From CAZWBR01 sp964632305 (GTDB lineage Bacteria; Bacteroidota; Bacteroidia; Bacteroidales; Prolixibacteraceae), in contig CAZWBR010000019.1 of assembly GCA_964632305.1 (NCBI GenBank), positions 1 to 64,000 of the forward strand: DNA of 64,000 nt, read 5' to 3'. The notes beneath the pieces are model-generated. The model was given only the letters and a program-made list of their open reading frames with translations. It was not told the DNA's origin and searched no databases. A program made the position numbers and the translations under genes. This document shows, in pieces, positions 61,969-64,000 of the stretch. Position 1 is the first letter of the stretch. Each line of letters begins with the position of its first letter.

Positions 61969-62298
61969 TTAAATTCCCAGCGCCTCCCTCGCCGCACTCT
62001 TCGCCGCATGTCGGTAATCCTGGTACGCCTGATACTCCGCAACACTCTCCGCCGTCTGACCCTCTGTGTCAAGGAAGTTGTTGATCAGCGCGATCTCAGC
62101 CGCAACGCTGTACCGCTCCCTGATCAGTGCCTCCACTATGGCCTCGTAAGTCAGCACGCTCACGACTACCGTATCGGCTTCATAATAAGCGTTGCCCTCA
62201 TCATCCACCTTCTCGGTGATGTTCGTGTGAATGTAATACCTGCCCCCGCCGATGGCCTGCACCGGTGCGATAGGGTCCTTCGATTGTGTTTTTAACAT
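61969..62298 (-). CDS. Small DGR-linked protein, unknown function
   Basis: A 109-residue protein. Its N-terminal half is beta-rich (GGGRYYIHTNITEKVDDEGN), and the C-terminal half is helical (EAIVEALIRERYSVAAEIAL, later AEYQAYQDYRHAAKSAAREA). It starts 12 nt after the stop of the 99-residue gene and is in the same orientation, so it belongs to the DGR operon. It is not an Avd-type four-helix bundle by inspection. It looks like small proteins of phage-like cassettes. Confidence 0.65.
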   Translation of the reverse strand: MLKTQSKDPIAPVQAIGGGRYYIHTNITEKVDDEGNAYYEADTVVVSVLTYEAIVEALIRERYSVAAEIALINNFLDTEGQTAESVAEYQAYQDYRHAAKSAAREALGI

Positions 62299-62310
62299 AG
62301 CTCAAACTTT

Positions 62311-62610
62311 TTATGTAAATTCAAAATACTCTCCGTTCTTTATTATCGTCGCTGTAAAAGGAAGATCCTCATGCGGCACCTGTACGATCTGACCCAGCAG
62401 CACATCCGATCCGGTAAATATCACCCGCTTCTCGCCGTCAATCTCCACCTGAAGGAATAAGCACTTTCCGCTTTTGTTTTTCGGAAACTTGCTCTCGTCC
62501 ACCCGGTAATCCAAAACGGCCAGCTCCCTGTTCAGCACCCGTGTAATATTGATCTTGCTTCCCGTCATTCGCGCCTGGGTCTTCACCCCAAGCTCTGCAA
62601 ACTTTTTCAT
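62311..62610 (-). CDS. Small DGR-linked accessory protein, beta-rich
   Basis: A 99-residue protein that overlaps the last 173 nt of the reverse transcriptase frame. It reads MKKFAELGVKTQARMTGSKI, later KCLFLQVEIDGEKRVIFTGS and QIVQVPHEDLPFTATIIKNG, a compact beta fold. From memory I have seen similar proteins next to Bacteroidetes DGR reverse transcriptases; a nucleic-acid or RT-partner role is an inference. The start follows AATGAAAAAG with an adenine-rich stretch before it. Confidence 0.7.
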   Translation of the reverse strand: MKKFAELGVKTQARMTGSKINITRVLNRELAVLDYRVDESKFPKNKSGKCLFLQVEIDGEKRVIFTGSDVLLGQIVQVPHEDLPFTATIIKNGEYFEFT

Positions 62611-63574
62611 TCCTCAGTTTATTCAGTAATTTATAACTATTACAATGTTTCGCCCATCCGTAATAAGCCACCCACTTCTGTTTTAAAACCTCGCCGTCGC
62701 AAGCCGCCACGCTTCGCGCAAAGCTCTGTTTAATCGACTTTCTTAACAATGTGTGCGAGTGAAAAAACCGGTATCCCAGAAAATCAATCCCCCGGCTATC
62801 CACCGGGAACACCTGCCAGTTCTCTTTTAGCTTCAGCTTCAGGTTAACCGACAAGTAATTCTCAATCTCCCGCCTCAGTGCGTGAAGCTTTTCCTTATTA
62901 TCCGATACAATCACCATATCGTCGCAGTAGCGGAAGTAATATTTCACCCCGCATACCTCCTTGATCCAGTGGTCGAAATATGCCAGGTAAAGGTTAGCGA
63001 AGTACTGGCTCAGGTAATTCCCTATCGGGACACCTTCTGCCGAGTCAATAATCTCATCTAAAAGCCACAGCAGGTCACGGTCTTTAATTCTCCTGCGAAT
63101 AATCCCTTTCAGTACCTCCCGGTCCACGCTCGGGTAAAACTTCGTCACATCCATCTTTAAACAATACTTCGTTCCCTGCGGATCGGCAGCCAGGCATAAC
63201 TTCAGCTTCTGCGCTGCCGCATGAATCCCCCGCCCCTTGATGCACGAATAAGTATCTTCCGTGAAGATGCCAACCCACACCGGTTCAAGCACATTCATCA
63301 CCGCGTGATGCACAATCCGGTCCGGGAAATAAGGTAATCGAGAAATCTCCCTCACCTTGCCGTTATCGCAATGAAGCTGAAAATTATCGTACCGGCTCGT
63401 CCTGAACTCCCGGTTACGCAGTATCACGCTCAACCGGGCAATATTCTCATCCCTCGTCCTGTCGTGAAGGATTACGCCATACGATCGCCGCTTGCCACGT
63501 CTCGCCCTTTCGTCGGCAAGCCGCAGGTTATCCTCGCTGCAAATCTGTTCATATATCCCTCCAACTCTCTTCAT
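62438..63574 (-). CDS. Diversity-generating retroelement reverse transcriptase
   Basis: A 378-residue reverse transcriptase taking M63574 (MKRVGGIYEQI), since the upstream codons to 63667 sit against the template repeat. Motifs in order: RT1-2 with REISRLPYFPDRIVHHAVMN, motif 3 LKMDVTKFYPSVD (catalytic D142), motif 4 PIGNYLSQYFAN (IGNxxSQ, 184-190, characteristic of DGR enzymes, where retroviral and group II RTs have QGxxxSP), catalytic YCDD (216-219), and RGIDFLGYRF (thumb). The product copies TR RNA with adenine errors. The last ~57 residues (after KHCNSYKLLNKL) lie in a frame that overlaps the next gene and read as unconserved sequence. Confidence 0.93.
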   Translation of the reverse strand: MKRVGGIYEQICSEDNLRLADERARRGKRRSYGVILHDRTRDENIARLSVILRNREFRTSRYDNFQLHCDNGKVREISRLPYFPDRIVHHAVMNVLEPVWVGIFTEDTYSCIKGRGIHAAAQKLKLCLAADPQGTKYCLKMDVTKFYPSVDREVLKGIIRRRIKDRDLLWLLDEIIDSAEGVPIGNYLSQYFANLYLAYFDHWIKEVCGVKYYFRYCDDMVIVSDNKEKLHALRREIENYLSVNLKLKLKENWQVFPVDSRGIDFLGYRFFHSHTLLRKSIKQSFARSVAACDGEVLKQKWVAYYGWAKHCNSYKLLNKLRNEKVCRAWGEDPGANDGKQDQYYTGAEQGAGRFGLPGGREQVSEKQKRKVLIPSGGD

Positions 63575-63696
63575 CTCTTTTTTGTTGTGCTGTCCGTGCA
63601 GGGTCTTCGCCCCCTTTCGGGAACTACCAACTCCGCTGGCTTTTTTCCATTTTTTGCCAAGAGGCAAGGTCCGGTCTCCTTCTTAATTTTTCCGAC

Positions 63697-63807
63697 AGCT
63701 AAGCTGAGAACCGATATTCGTATTCGTATTCGACGCGGCGTTATTCGTATTCACGTACACGGGACCTGCATTCGAACCATTATTCGCATTCCCGCCCACG
63801 ATAGGCG
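63697..63807 (-). repeat. DGR template repeat (TR)
   Basis: At least 102 bp (63706-63807) align to the variable repeat at 63899-64000 (offset 193). The template carries ten Asn codons (AAT or AAC) in its translated frame, such as GGNANNGSNAGP and ASNTNTNIGS. It lies between the target gene and the reverse transcriptase, in the usual DGR order. The 3' boundary on the minus strand is near GGTTCTC; the 5' boundary is beyond 63807 and cannot be set without the variable repeat past the window. Confidence 0.93.
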
Positions 63808-63849
63808 CACGCCGGAAACCGCAACCTCCAATATCTCAAAATTTTTCGA

Positions 63850-63885
63850 CTGCCTGCGGCAGGGCCCTCGGGGTGCTACGCACCC
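63850..63885. other. Hairpins at the end of the DGR target gene
   Basis: On the minus strand, GGGTGC-GTA-GCACCC (63871-63885) has the target stop codon TAG in its loop, and CTGCC-GCA-GGCAG (63850-63862) follows. Stem-loops directly after the variable repeat are known to help DGR retrohoming in Bordetella phage BPP-1. Confidence 0.75.
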
Positions 63886-64000
63886 AAAAAGCACAGCCGA
63901 GAACCGATATACGTATACGTAGACGACGCGGCGTTAATCGAAATCACGCACACGGGACCCGCACTCGAACCACGATTCGCAATCCCGCCCACGAGAGGCG
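63876..64000 (-). CDS. DGR target (variable) protein, 3' end only
   Basis: The gene continues beyond the window; only the last 41 codons before the TAG at 63876-63878 are visible. The protein ends VGGIANRGSSAGPVCVISIN, then AASSTYTYIGSRLCFLGA, a pattern typical of the C-terminal C-type-lectin fold of DGR targets. This end is the part that varies. The full protein could be a surface or phage tail receptor-binding protein, but this cannot be told here. Confidence 0.85.
   Translation of the reverse strand, partial: PLVGGIANRGSSAGPVCVISINAASSTYTYIGSRLCFLGA
63898..64000 (-). repeat. DGR variable repeat (VR), truncated by the window end
   Basis: Aligned with the template over 102 bases, it differs at 14 sites, and each one is an A in the coding-strand template. 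It makes eight of the ten template Asn codons different (to Ile, Arg, Ser and Tyr), and also changes Ile to Leu, Tyr to Cys and Thr to Ser. The 3' end (GGTTCTCGGCTGTGC) differs from the template in an IMH-like way. The repeat runs past base 64000. Confidence 0.95.

Noticed and set aside
62438..63574. Retron or group II intron reverse transcriptase
   Set aside because: Motif IGNxxSQ, absence of maturase and endonuclease domains, and the adjacent TR/VR pair all favour a DGR.
63371..63922. 183-residue plus-strand frame over the RT start and TR
   Set aside because: Antisense to the RT gene and to the DGR repeats.

Overview
The window comes from a member of the Bacteroidetes, most likely the order Bacteroidales. 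The evidence is family content and promoter style. There are Bacteroidetes-typical families (a DUF4295 protein next to L28/L33, DUF4494, DUF4293, a long LptD, an HcpR-type regulator), pyrB-pyrI side by side, and -7 promoter elements of the TAnnTTTG type instead of a classical -10. Most of the window is AT-rich by eye. Two stretches are clearly GC-richer: about 8.1-13.2 kb and about 61.9-64.0 kb.

Layout. 0-8 kb: tRNA-Ser(CGA), a lipoprotein, a GNAT enzyme, a HigBA toxin-antitoxin pair, a radical SAM protein, secreted proteins of unknown role, and a second toxin-antitoxin pair whose YoeB-like toxin is frameshifted in an A7 run. 8-13 kb: a GC-rich damage-response cassette with an S24/LexA-like repressor (apparently frameshifted in its last quarter), a divergent promoter with a paired palindromic operator, dinB and a short DnaE-type polymerase. 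13.5-20.5 kb: AtpZ, a cytidylate-kinase-like protein, tRNA-Pro(CGG), a CPBP protease, rpmB-rpmG-DUF4295, ftsY and rimO. 20.6-27.4 kb: msrA, a PerR/peroxiredoxin/superoxide-reductase module with a 7-1-7 operator, a candidate small RNA, an agmatine-deiminase-type enzyme and a serine hydrolase. 27.5-36.7 kb: a GNAT-like protein, mnmA, a two-component system, and directly after it a five-gene heterodisulfide-reductase-like operon (C-B-A-C-membrane/D) whose order resembles sHdr systems. 36.7-44.9 kb: Zn peptidase, DUF502, cupin, the Hcp/ferredoxin/HcpR nitrosative-stress module with a 20-bp palindrome, and the pabB/pabC pair. 45-61 kb: Sel1-repeat protein, HD protein, LptD, cell-wall amidase, MlaD-like protein, dnaA, YigZ, pyrBI, fRMsr-like protein, nucleoside phosphorylase and a SirB1-like protein.

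The right end (about 61.9-64.0 kb, minus strand) holds a diversity-generating retroelement (DGR). It has a reverse transcriptase with the IGNxxSQ and YCDD motifs, a template repeat just upstream of it, and a variable repeat in the last codons of a target gene that continues past the window. Over 102 aligned bases the two repeats differ at 14 positions, and all 14 are adenines in the template on the coding strand. This is the signature of adenine-directed mutagenic retrohoming. Asparagine (AAY) codons of the template are turned into Ile, Ser, Tyr and Arg in the target. Small hairpins sit at and after the target stop codon, and two small genes follow the reverse transcriptase.

Two further patterns stand out. 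One is a family of four intergenic inverted repeats built from 11-bp units (near 13.3, 21.8, 45.0 and 61.6 kb), with apparent compensatory changes between the arms of the best copy. The other is a pair of single-base frameshifts in homopolymers (7.8 and 8.2 kb), which may be biological or may be sequencing errors.
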